Assembly: GCA_001839685.1 (NCBI GenBank)
Contig: MLAK01000654.1
Span: 1 to 17,214, forward strand
Reading direction: 5' to 3'
Source: Tritrichomonas foetus
Lineage: Eukaryota; Parabasalia; Tritrichomonadida; Tritrichomonadidae
DNA: 17,214 bases
Each line of letters opens with the position of its first letter. Position 1 is the first letter of the stretch. A program made the position numbers and the translations under genes. The notes under the pieces were generated by a model, which did not search any database, had not been told where the DNA came from, and worked only from the letters and a program-made list of their open reading frames with translations. Below are positions 7,201 through 14,044 of this stretch, piece after piece.

Positions 7201-9179
7201 CCAGAAACAACAGCTCCTTCAAGCACGTTTTGAATGCCATAGTGTGGTTCATGGTTTGGATCAACTCGTGAAAGTTCATGAATATCGCGTGCATAAACTG
7301 TATCCCAATGTTGGAGTGGACCCAAATAGAAACCAGAAACTTCGCATTCATCAACAATCATTGAAATTTCTTCAGCAAAGAGCTCCCAAAGCTTTAATGA
7401 ACGATAATTGAGAAGTAATTTTTCGGAATCTGGAATATCAGCAGTCACCAATCTTCCTTGCTTGTCAACAAGTAAAGTAGTGAATGGTGAATACTTCTTG
7501 GATGAGTTTCTGATGCTGACAAGTGGTGTGAAATCGACTAAAACTCTTAATCCGAATGATTTTGCGCGTGTGCAGAATTCCTTGAAGGCTTCATAACCAC
7601 CACAAGCTTCACAAATGAGTGAATGATCAGTAACTGAAGTCAAATCATGAATAGTATTACGTTCAATTGCACCAGGAACGTGAACAGCTGTAACACCTGC
7701 ATTTGCAAGAGTTTCGAGTTTTGGTATCATGTCTTCGAATTTTATGTAACCTTTTTCGTCAAATGCTGGGAATTCATGAATGATTTCTTTGCGAGCACCT
7801 GCTGGAAGAATTATGTATCTTCCGCATGGTTTGTTTTGGTCAATTTCAATTTCACCATGTTGTGACACTTTTGCATAGCAGAAATCATAATAACCGCTGT
7901 AGAATGGCTGGAAGGAAGATGTTCCAGGTGGAAGAACAGCAAATGCGGATGATGCAAAATTGGAGCTATTGATTCCTGATGCTGATGCTGCATTGTCGCC
8001 GAGTGGAGCAGAAATCAAAATAACGTGCTCATTAGATGGCTCGAAATCGATTGATTGATCAGCTGTTGCTACTTCTGTTGAATGGAGTTCCCATCCATGA
8101 CCATTTATGAGGCAAGTATAGAGCTTTTCAGCACGTGCGGCATAAATTTCATTTTCGTGATAGCAAAGTGGTGCTAAAATTGATTCAATGAAGGAAAGAG
8201 AATGTGGAAGGCCATCGAAAGGAAGTAAGCTTTCGAGTTTGGCAAGAACTGGAGCGAGATTGTTCTTCGCGATATCTGCCATCATCGAATCTTCGATTTC
8301 TGGAAGGAGGAAAGTACGAAGGATGTTCTGGTAGTATCCTTCAAGTACAGCTGATGAATCAAGTGGGAGGCCAACTTGAATTGAAGCATTTTCGAAATCA
8401 TCCTTCAATTCACATAAAATGAGGTTTCCTAAGGCACGATCAAGAAGTCCTTTGGACGTAATTGCAAGGAAGATGCCTCTGAAAAGTGCGTTGTCAAAAG
8501 CGCACTGTAAATTTGCATCAAGGATGGAATTTATTTCTAAGTTCAACGTAGAGACATCTTGGACGGTTGAAACTGCTTCCCTTTCAATTGGTGGTGCAAC
8601 ATCGTATTGAATGCTTTCAAAGCTTGGCTTCTGCATTGATCCGATTGATCGATCTGTGAAAGATGCAATGCAACGACTTTGACTACGCATTGAAATACTT
8701 CCCGGATTGAATGTTCGACCTGCTGCCCTACTGCCGACCATTTCGGGGGGGATGCGCCTTCCTTGGTCGACTTCGTCAATCTGGACGCGAGATTGCGATC
8801 GGGACTCTTTCGAGAGGGCCTTCCAGCCGAGAGCCGTGAGAATTGAAAGGTGGAATTGCAGAATGATGCTGCGCCAGTTAAGAAGGTGCTCCTGATTGTC
8901 ATCTGGAACGAATGCAAGGAGGCCCTGGCGCTCGAAAACTAGCGGAACATCTGGGAAAAAGTAGCTCGGTGATTTGACGATTTCGTCTAGCAATGCATTG
9001 ACGTGGGCGAGTGATCCGCCTTTGATTGAAAGGCGATTTAATGTTTCAAGTAAGGTGTAGGAAATTGGGACTGTAACGTTTTGCTGTTCAAGCTGTTCGA
9101 TGTGAATGATCTGTTCGGACTGTAAGTCTTGTGCAGGCAAGAATAAAGGAACCCTGGCTGCGTAAAGCTCTGAGCTCAT
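4239..9179 (-). CDS. GT5 glycogen/starch synthase-like protein with N-terminal degenerate GH13-like barrel (1646 aa)
   Basis: This probably builds storage glycogen in the cytosol by transferring glucose from a nucleotide sugar to an alpha-glucan. The ATG at 9179 (MSSELYAARVP) was chosen; the frame runs 17 codons further upstream only from a TTG. In order: an unrecognised N-terminal region with a Ser/Arg-rich linker (about 125-200); a possible beta-sandwich (about 385-460); a GH13-like barrel (about 463-700: GVTAVHVPGAIER, GLRVLVDFTPLVS, VSGFYLGPLQHW); a Glu-rich then Pro-rich linker (about 810-865); a second unknown region; and the GT5 domain (about 1148-1640). The GT5 domain has GPFSKVGGLS at the nucleotide-sugar loop, DWMTGLVPA, IFVGRIVEQKGVHLI and FEPSGIVQQEAFASG, all as expected of an active enzyme. 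The GH13 catalytic Asp site is lost. There is no signal peptide or membrane segment. Donor sugar (UDP- or ADP-glucose) cannot be told from sequence. The 5' 480 bases are much more GC-rich than the rest. Confidence 0.95.
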   Translation of the reverse strand: MSSELYAARVPLFLPAQDLQSEQIIHIEQLEQQNVTVPISYTLLETLNRLSIKGGSLAHVNALLDEIVKSPSYFFPDVPLVFERQGLLAFVPDDNQEHLLNWRSIILQFHLSILTALGWKALSKESRSQSRVQIDEVDQGRRIPPEMVGSRAAGRTFNPGSISMRSQSRCIASFTDRSIGSMQKPSFESIQYDVAPPIEREAVSTVQDVSTLNLEINSILDANLQCAFDNALFRGIFLAITSKGLLDRALGNLILCELKDDFENASIQVGLPLDSSAVLEGYYQNILRTFLLPEIEDSMMADIAKNNLAPVLAKLESLLPFDGLPHSLSFIESILAPLCYHENEIYAARAEKLYTCLINGHGWELHSTEVATADQSIDFEPSNEHVILISAPLGDNAASASGINSSNFASSAFAVLPPGTSSFQPFYSGYYDFCYAKVSQHGEIEIDQNKPCGRYIILPAGARKEIIHEFPAFDEKGYIKFEDMIPKLETLANAGVTAVHVPGAIERNTIHDLTSVTDHSLICEACGGYEAFKEFCTRAKSFGLRVLVDFTPLVSIRNSSKKYSPFTTLLVDKQGRLVTADIPDSEKLLLNYRSLKLWELFAEEISMIVDECEVSGFYLGPLQHWDTVYARDIHELSRVDPNHEPHYGIQNVLEGAVVSGKRRRGPTCAMSKRNFKYSPFLSQLMRKIWAKLPNAFVWMQCEQEQEPFVANSGIIPANYAFRTVMQSTIEHSIHNDNVDTVNANEALINFYAERQKRNPKGTLNICPFGALIDGPYNIPLEGLPLAIDLLFYLTDVPLISGCLDTAMFFVNAYATLKPEPVEEVISDEEEEDEEENTEKKAPPPPAQPAGKVTQTQDGKLATVQPVEEKKKQTRLVKKNVFRGSKWYPPVQRFTGCLKNRAGTRTKADWALGGDINILQVSYDSHPMRAILAVARYCKKSRKCALICTSFYMYNLIYEVGMQNLSLFDNVPSDAVVEVKPLIAASGQPAYYAVDEVSENASSLFLDLGKFDTALYEINLIADIPPNIKRTLNEHIYTRLERAIHYNSYTILANNKIFNNILHAIDNEPNDEDLVKLIESLPSGNETMTIFREALVFATRNKKENKKLVQIPDENTVMEREAVSLRIIHRLANMKMNQYVSGFGLTVLKENDLGPILFVAPELGPFSKVGGLSTMVWELAKELVQLGLDIHCVSPYYNVSPKGETGYLAKYGIEYKQTIDVYAPDQIKIGVHYGVVDGVKLWFLHHYSYFAAPYQTGSSSFRLQLLVIMAKASLEMCCQVRMIPKLIVSNDWMTGLVPAIAKKQFGNVFCNTQFIHIFHNLGVGYAGKIWPNNGDTGSLRHIHQLPDEMIVDNFDHSFDPSMCVLLSTDQWATVSKKYRDELLEGSPYSWLLKRYPTPFAYSNGIRFQERLGLIAKLGMNHDEAKRAVQQKYFGYVDDNKCLFIFVGRIVEQKGVHLIIDCFENLHNKYGGAFQFIVGGQAAPDDRSYGLPCTQKMWDLKQRYPGNFWADPSQFFSDGLLSYQAADFTLVPSMFEPSGIVQQEAFASGCPVIAFRTGGLADTVFEFDRERQTGNGFLFWSHQHRDYMMALERAYDIYRDKPQYWKLRENAFNSVLTTATVAVQWSREFARMFLKIFEQKEQQGEEKK

Positions 9180-9196
9180 ATTTTTTATCGAGAAAA
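9180..9196 (-). promoter_or_regulatory. Candidate 5' leader element before the synthase gene
   Basis: Read on the minus strand, TTTTCTCGATAAAAAAT abuts the ATG. A near-identical TTTTCTGATAAAAA lies just before the Myb gene (15482-15495), differing by one inserted base. Trichomonad 5' UTRs are very short, so this could span the transcription start. It is an A/T-rich string and the sharing rests on two copies. Confidence 0.25.
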
Positions 9197-9260
9197 TTGA
9201 ATAGAAATATATTGATATAAAATTTCTCAAAAAGTGAGAATGCTTTTCGAAATTTCACAT

Positions 9261-9274
9261 TATATGGTGAAATA
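9261..9274 (-). promoter_or_regulatory. Candidate promoter motif TATTTCACCATATA, copy 2
   Basis: This is an exact 14-base match to 4044-4057. It lies on the minus strand 81 bases before the chosen ATG of the synthase gene. Two exact copies, both upstream of and in the same orientation as a gene, suggest a shared promoter element. The known trichomonad Inr is TCA-Y-W-W; this string has TCACCA, which does not quite fit it. Confidence 0.35.
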
Positions 9275-9944
9275 GATTGAAAAAGAAAGTATTTTTTTCC
9301 GTTTTATAGGAAAACTATGAGATTGTTTACAAAAAGTTACATTGGTGTTCCAAAAAGTTTCACTCAAGGATTTATTGAAAATTAATTGGTGAACGTTTAG
9401 GTGATATAGAAATATTGATGATTACTCATTTTCCTCTCAAGGAACTGAATTACTTATGCGTTTATATTATTTTTATTATATTTTATAGAATTATTTCTGG
9501 GATGTATTGGTGAAATATTAGTTTAATCATGAGATAATGCTAATTTTTTAAAAAAGAAGATTTAACTTTTTCATATGAATGATTTTCATATCACTTCATG
9601 TGCTTATTTTGAAGAAAATGTGGAAAGAACTTTTTCAAATCATGCAATTTCTCCAAAGAACTTTAATATCGAAATGAATTCTGCATGTCAATGTTAGAAT
9701 AAAATAATTCATTGAACCTCATCTCCTTAAGTTTTTCATCATGTGTAATAATTAAATCTTTTTAGGATGAATGTTAGTTTCGCTTTCATTAAGTTATCTT
9801 TTATTATGTAGTTATTTCCAATAATTCATGATTAGAAACAAGTCTAAGACTTAATAGTATTTGCCAAAAGTTAAATAATAAAGATAAAAATTTAAGATGT
9901 CGATAGAGAATCTTTAATGAATACAAATAAAAAAATAGATAGTA

Positions 9945-11426
9945 TTATACCCATGGTTCAAACGCATAAAGTAATCTTGAAGATAAATCTTTTCCTTGGC
10001 TGCTTGCCTTCAATATTGTTGCTTTTTCTTCAGCGCCGTATTCAAGAATATCAACAAGTAATTCAATAATTTTTTGGCGTTGGTTATATGGTGAAGTAAG
10101 TAATTGTTTAACAACTTGTTTTACATAACCAACACGAGACTCGATGAAATCAATGCTATGTTGAAGCTCAGCATTCTTTTTTACGAGTTCAGAGCTTTCT
10201 GCTTTAATTATATTTGCTTGAGAAAGTTGTGCACGTAATTCAGATGTTTCTTTTTGTGAATTTCTTAATTCATTTTTCAAAGTCTTCATTGAAGCGACTG
10301 CGTCTTCTACTGATTCACTTCCAAAACTTTTAGAGACGCTTTCGGACATTCTTTGAAGGTCTGAAGAAAGCATTTCAGCTCTTTTTTCAGAAGCTATATA
10401 TTTTGCTTCAGATTTTGAAAGATTTTCTCTTAATGAAATAATTTCTTTCTTTAATGAAGAAACTTGGTTTTTTAATGATTGAACATTTTCACCTGGTAAT
10501 GATAGCTCATGCATTTTTACATTGGTTTGGCTTAATTCTGTCATTAATTTTACATTTTCTTGTGTAAGTTTTGTATTACTTGCTTGAAGTGATGAAATCA
10601 TTGATTCACATTCTGCAATTCTCTGAAAAGCTCTTTTTGTTGCATTATCACTTGAATTAATTTTATTACCTGCTACTTTTTCTTTTTCGACACTTTGTGC
10701 AAGTTTTTTACCAAGCTCCGCTAATTCATTTCTTAATTTTCTTTCTGATTGTGCTTTTTCAGCTTCGATTTTAGAATTTCTTTGAATTAAAGAATTAATT
10801 TGATCTTCATTTTTTATTCGTGCTTTATTTGATTCATTTAGTAATTTTTGCAGCTCATCCCTTTCACGTTGTAGAGAATCAATATCAGAATTTTCACGAG
10901 TCAGTCTTCTTTGTGAATTTTGTAGTCTTTCGATATTGTTTTGTTTTTCAGAAACATCTGCTTTCAGTTTTCGAATTTCTGATTGAAAATCGGTTTGAGA
11001 AGCAGTTAAACGATCAATTTCTTTTTGTAATGAAGAATTAGTTGATTCTAATTGGTTACATTTTTTCTGTGAGTTGTCTAATTCCTTTTTAACATTAGCA
11101 ATATTTTCTTCATTTTGTATTGTCACTTTTCGAATGTTATCTTGAAGTGAAGAAGTAAGAATTTCAAGTTCTTTGATTTTCTCGCCAGCTAAAAGCTGGT
11201 CAGGAGAAATAGTAAAGTTACTATTATTAGGTGAATGTGAAAGTGATAAAATATTTTGATCTATGAGACAATTTGATTGAATTGATATTTCTGCAACTGT
11301 TGGGCCCACAAGCAATGCTTCTAATTCAGTAATACGTGCTTTATATTGTTCTATTGCACGCTTTTGGGCCATAAATTTTTCTTTTATACTATTTGCTTTC
11401 GAAGTATCCTTGGAAACTTCGCTCAT
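9945..11426 (-). CDS. Golgin-like coiled-coil protein with C-terminal GRIP/GRAB-like domain (493 aa)
   Basis: This probably tethers vesicles at the Golgi through an Arl1- or Arf-type GTPase; the role is inferred from architecture. The start ATG (MSEVSKDTSK) is clear. Residues about 10-45 and 75-420 are long heptad-type coiled coil rich in Lys, Glu, Gln, Asn and Ser, interrupted near 45-75 by a Ser/Asn-rich segment. The last 70 residues change character to a compact helical module (from about 428: YVKQVVKQLL, then IIELLVDILEYGAEEKATIL). Y434 fits the Tyr that GRIP domains use to contact Arl1, and the spacing of hydrophobic helices fits GRIP. The related GRAB domain (GMAP-210/Rud3 type) aligns almost as well. 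The end FEPWV is unusual. The coding sequence is intact and intronless with AT-rich codons. The coiled-coil call is secure; the GRIP call is moderate. Confidence 0.87.
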   Translation of the reverse strand: MSEVSKDTSKANSIKEKFMAQKRAIEQYKARITELEALLVGPTVAEISIQSNCLIDQNILSLSHSPNNSNFTISPDQLLAGEKIKELEILTSSLQDNIRKVTIQNEENIANVKKELDNSQKKCNQLESTNSSLQKEIDRLTASQTDFQSEIRKLKADVSEKQNNIERLQNSQRRLTRENSDIDSLQRERDELQKLLNESNKARIKNEDQINSLIQRNSKIEAEKAQSERKLRNELAELGKKLAQSVEKEKVAGNKINSSDNATKRAFQRIAECESMISSLQASNTKLTQENVKLMTELSQTNVKMHELSLPGENVQSLKNQVSSLKKEIISLRENLSKSEAKYIASEKRAEMLSSDLQRMSESVSKSFGSESVEDAVASMKTLKNELRNSQKETSELRAQLSQANIIKAESSELVKKNAELQHSIDFIESRVGYVKQVVKQLLTSPYNQRQKIIELLVDILEYGAEEKATILKASSQGKDLSSRLLYAFEPWV

Positions 11427-11820
11427 TTCATTTGGTTTGATTGAATGAGTTTGTTTGATTTATTTCAAATGATATTTGTTCAAATGAACCAACAATAATA
11501 TAATCACTCCAGAGAGAAGTCTGGAAGCCCTTTGTCACATAAACAAATTTTTATCAAATTTTATGAAAGAAAAGATGATGAGATGGATTTTATATTAATA
11601 AAATAAAAAATAATTCACAAATTCATTTTTCAATTGATGAATATTCTTCTTACACTGATAAAAACAAACATATCCTACACACATAATAAAGCATCAATAT
11701 GTAAAAGTATTCCAATCTACAAAAAAAAAAAAAAAAATCAAAAGGAAAAAAAAAAATCAAAAGGAAAACAAAATTCTATTTTTTTTAATCATACAAATAA
11801 ACCAAAAAATTGCAGTAAAG
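11427..11820. other. Intergenic spacer with A-rich tandem repeat
   Basis: This spacer lies between the start of the coiled-coil gene and the stop of the phosphatase gene, both on the minus strand. It holds the promoter of the first and the 3' UTR of the second. On the minus strand CTCATTCAATC lies about 20 bases before the coiled-coil ATG; it resembles, but does not match, the trichomonad Inr (TCA-Y-W-W). A homopolymer and tandem repeat occupy 11721-11768. Confidence 0.55.
11721..11768. repeat. Poly(A) run followed by tandem repeat of TCAAAAGGA(n)
   Basis: Seventeen A residues (11721-11737) are followed by TCAAAAGG plus eleven A, then by a second TCAAAAGGAAAA. The unit is about 19 bases with 1.6 copies. 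It lies in the 3' flank of the phosphatase gene, where on the transcribed strand it is a T-rich tract. It looks like slippage of an A-rich tract and is probably length-variable between isolates. Confidence 0.7.
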
Positions 11821-13053
11821 CTATCTAGTTTCAGCTGTAATTAATGGGAGAGATTTTTTCAGTGGAACTCTAATTGAAGGGAGGAGGTTCTCTGTCTCAG
11901 TCATGAAAGAAGGTTGGGGCGGCGTTACCAATTTTCGAATGATTGCTTTTTTAGACCTACTTCGATACAGAGGTTGTGCTACTGTTGTTTTCCTACTCAC
12001 AATTGCCATGTTTAATCCTGTGTTAAACATCTGTGGTTGACGAGGTTGACCAGAAGGTGTTCTTTTCAACATGAAAGTGAGTTGCTGTTCATATGGATGC
12101 TTTTTAGGAGGTGATATTGTGAAAAACTGGGCATGTTCACGTGTCATTTTTGTAATTGGTTCATAAAGAACATCAATCAAATTATGCGAATTCAATACTT
12201 TAATTGTACCACATTTGTTGTAACAATTTGGAGCATAGGAACTCGAACTAAATACTGTTGCACAACTTTCCCAGTGCCATTGAACACCATTTTGCACGCA
12301 TTGATGTGCTCTCACTAATTTGGTTAAATTATTCATTTTGAGGAATTCATTTAAAGCTCTTAAACCGAAAACATAGCAGCCTAATCGATCAGAATCCTTA
12401 AACAGCACGTTGGATTGTGTTGGATCACTCCAAACGAGATTCTTAATTAGCGGATCTTGAAAATCTTTGATAGGCTTTTGATAACTTCTAATTTGATCAA
12501 GAGTTTGCAAGTATGGTGAAATTCCTCCATGCACGCAAAAAATAGACTTATCAACTATTGCTGCCAATGGCAGATATGAGAATACCTCGACAAGTTTATC
12601 AAAAACCTCTTCAGAGTAATCCGACAAGATTTCGTTTTTAAAACCATAAGCAGAACAAATTTCAACACTTTCGTGGTTGCCTCGTAGCAATGTTATAATA
12701 TTCGGATGTGATACTTTCAATGCAAGAAGAATAAGAATGACCTCAGTTGAAAAATGTCCACGGTCAACATAATCACCTAAAAACACATAATTTATTCCTT
12801 GAATTCCATTATCTGCTAATATTCGGAGGAGGTCATGAAGTGACCCGTGGAGGTCGCCAACGAGTAAAGCGATTGGATCAACATGAACTAAAATTGGTTC
12901 GCCTGCCAAAACTTTGATAGCTTCATCGCATAATTGGATTACAATTTTTGAATCGAATTGAGGAATAGGAACCTCGTCGCCAAATCGTTCCATATGTCTA
13001 TCGCACTTGCTTAAAATACTCTTGAACGCACTTAGAACAATGTCTGAAGCCAT
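11821..13053 (-). CDS. PPP-family Ser/Thr protein phosphatase, divergent trichomonad type (410 aa)
   Basis: This removes phosphate from Ser/Thr in proteins using two metal ions. The ATG at 13053 (MASDIVLSAF) was chosen; four further codons upstream begin only with TTG. All core motifs are present: GDLHG (66-70), GDYVDRG (93-99), RGNHES (124-129), HGG (175-177), WSDP (208-211) and RAHQ (248-251), so D67, H69, D94, N126, H127, H175 and H250 can hold the metals and phosphate. It should be active. The loop equivalent to SAPNYC in PP1 reads SSSSYAPNCYNKCG, one residue longer, with the Tyr kept. The usual GQ after the first motif is GS. Beyond about residue 310 is a 100-residue basic, Pro/Ser/Thr-rich tail with no match I recognise, probably for targeting or regulation. 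It is nearer PP1/PP2A than PP2B or PP5, but subfamily is uncertain. Confidence 0.94.
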   Translation of the reverse strand: MASDIVLSAFKSILSKCDRHMERFGDEVPIPQFDSKIVIQLCDEAIKVLAGEPILVHVDPIALLVGDLHGSLHDLLRILADNGIQGINYVFLGDYVDRGHFSTEVILILLALKVSHPNIITLLRGNHESVEICSAYGFKNEILSDYSEEVFDKLVEVFSYLPLAAIVDKSIFCVHGGISPYLQTLDQIRSYQKPIKDFQDPLIKNLVWSDPTQSNVLFKDSDRLGCYVFGLRALNEFLKMNNLTKLVRAHQCVQNGVQWHWESCATVFSSSSYAPNCYNKCGTIKVLNSHNLIDVLYEPITKMTREHAQFFTISPPKKHPYEQQLTFMLKRTPSGQPRQPQMFNTGLNMAIVSRKTTVAQPLYRSRSKKAIIRKLVTPPQPSFMTETENLLPSIRVPLKKSLPLITAETR

Positions 13054-13168
13054 ATCTTTGCTCAAAAGGCTTAATACTTTTCAATATGTCAATTCAAAGG
13101 ACCTCTCATTTAATTGTGATAAAAACATGGATTTCTGATATGTTTTCATATAAAAATATATTCAAAAG

Positions 13169-13186
13169 ATCATTCATTTGAATGAT
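13169..13186. repeat. Perfect inverted repeat ATCATTCA-TT-TGAATGAT
   Basis: Eight-base arms with a two-base centre lie about 115 bases upstream of the phosphatase ATG. Such a palindrome could bind a dimeric regulator, but palindromes of this size do occur by chance in AT-rich DNA. Confidence 0.4.
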
Positions 13187-13450
13187 TCATAATTTAAATT
13201 CAGAAGAAATTTTGTTCAATTTCAATATTTTATTTGTGGTTAGATAAAATCCTATCAATTGTCTATTCTGTTGTTAAAATTTCAGAAGAAGAATCTTAAC
13301 TATGATAATTCAGTTTAGATATTAATCATATCGATTCCTTGATGAAAATAAATAATTGCTCATCAAAGCAAAAAAATAGCTTGAGAAATTGTGGGTTCAT
13401 ATCATTGGCATCTTAGTTTTGAATATAAATGATTGTGAATAAAAAGTCAC

Positions 13451-13469
13451 ATGATGAGACTCTCATCAT
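13451..13469. repeat. Perfect inverted repeat ATGATGAG-ACT-CTCATCAT
   Basis: Eight-base arms with a three-base centre. It is slightly less AT-rich than its surroundings and lies about 400 bases upstream of the phosphatase gene. Function is unknown. Confidence 0.4.
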
Positions 13470-14044
13470 AAATTTACAATAGAAATGGATCTTAAATTTA
13501 TTTTCTATTTCTAAAAAAGTTTCACCGAATTATCGAAATATTATAGAAAAATTTATGACGAAAATTATTTTTTCAATTAAATTGAGTTGAATCAGAATTC
13601 TGAACAAATTATGCCCCAATTTCCTAACCATTATCAAGAACTTGGAACCTACTCAGAAACAATTGAATGTCTTATAAAATTAACATAAATCTGTAGTTTA
13701 GATTGACTAAATTTTCAAGAATCTCGGAATCGAAGAAGTCTCATCAAAATATTGATTTAATCGCGATCTTTTCGAAGATGTCTTTAAAATATATTTCAAT
13801 ATAATCTTGAGTTATAAACAGCAAAAAATAAAAATAAAAATAAATCTCAATCACTCTCTATTTTGGGAACTGAAGAAATTAATGAAAGTAAAATGATTTC
13901 ACTCCACATTAGGAGTACTACCTTAGATCTGTATAAATCACAATTAGTAAAAAAATATATATTTATATTTCCAAATAAAAATATTTAAATATATTTAAAA
14001 TTCCGCTACCAAAAACCCGAAGACACATTGTCGAAATCTGTGAA

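Larger units (their letters stand above)
9180..9944. other. Intergenic spacer upstream of the synthase gene
   Basis: This spacer holds the promoter side of the synthase gene and the 3' end of the coiled-coil gene, both on the minus strand. Besides the two candidate elements annotated separately, it contains one more TATTTCACCAATA-like string (minus strand, about 9505-9517) and a small inverted repeat ATATGAA/TTCATAT (9572-9590). A TTAAAGA string near 9910 (minus strand) may belong to the 3' end of the coiled-coil gene. I see no coding frame or RNA gene. Confidence 0.55.
13054..14044. other. AT-rich intergenic spacer, 1 kb, with small palindromes
   Basis: This is the upstream region of the phosphatase gene and the 3' flank of the Myb gene. 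Two short perfect inverted repeats are present and annotated separately. On the minus strand TCACAATT occurs about 75 bases before the phosphatase ATG; it fits the trichomonad Inr formula, but it is followed by a short upstream ATG frame (MRGPLN), so its use is doubtful. A 25-codon frame at 13611-13688 looks like chance. Nothing else was recognised. Confidence 0.55.

Noticed and set aside
9180..9230. N-terminal extension of the synthase from a TTG codon at 9230
   Set aside because: Eukaryotic genes very rarely start at TTG, the extra 17 residues are A/T-driven (Phe, Ile, Tyr, Asn), and a good ATG follows at 9179.
12005..12040. TTTAACACAG string in the phosphatase gene resembling a trichomonad intron end
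   Set aside because: The reading frame continues smoothly through it and no 5' splice motif lies upstream.
13611..13688. 25-codon ATG frame in the spacer before the phosphatase
   Set aside because: Too short, no homology recognised, and such frames are expected by chance.
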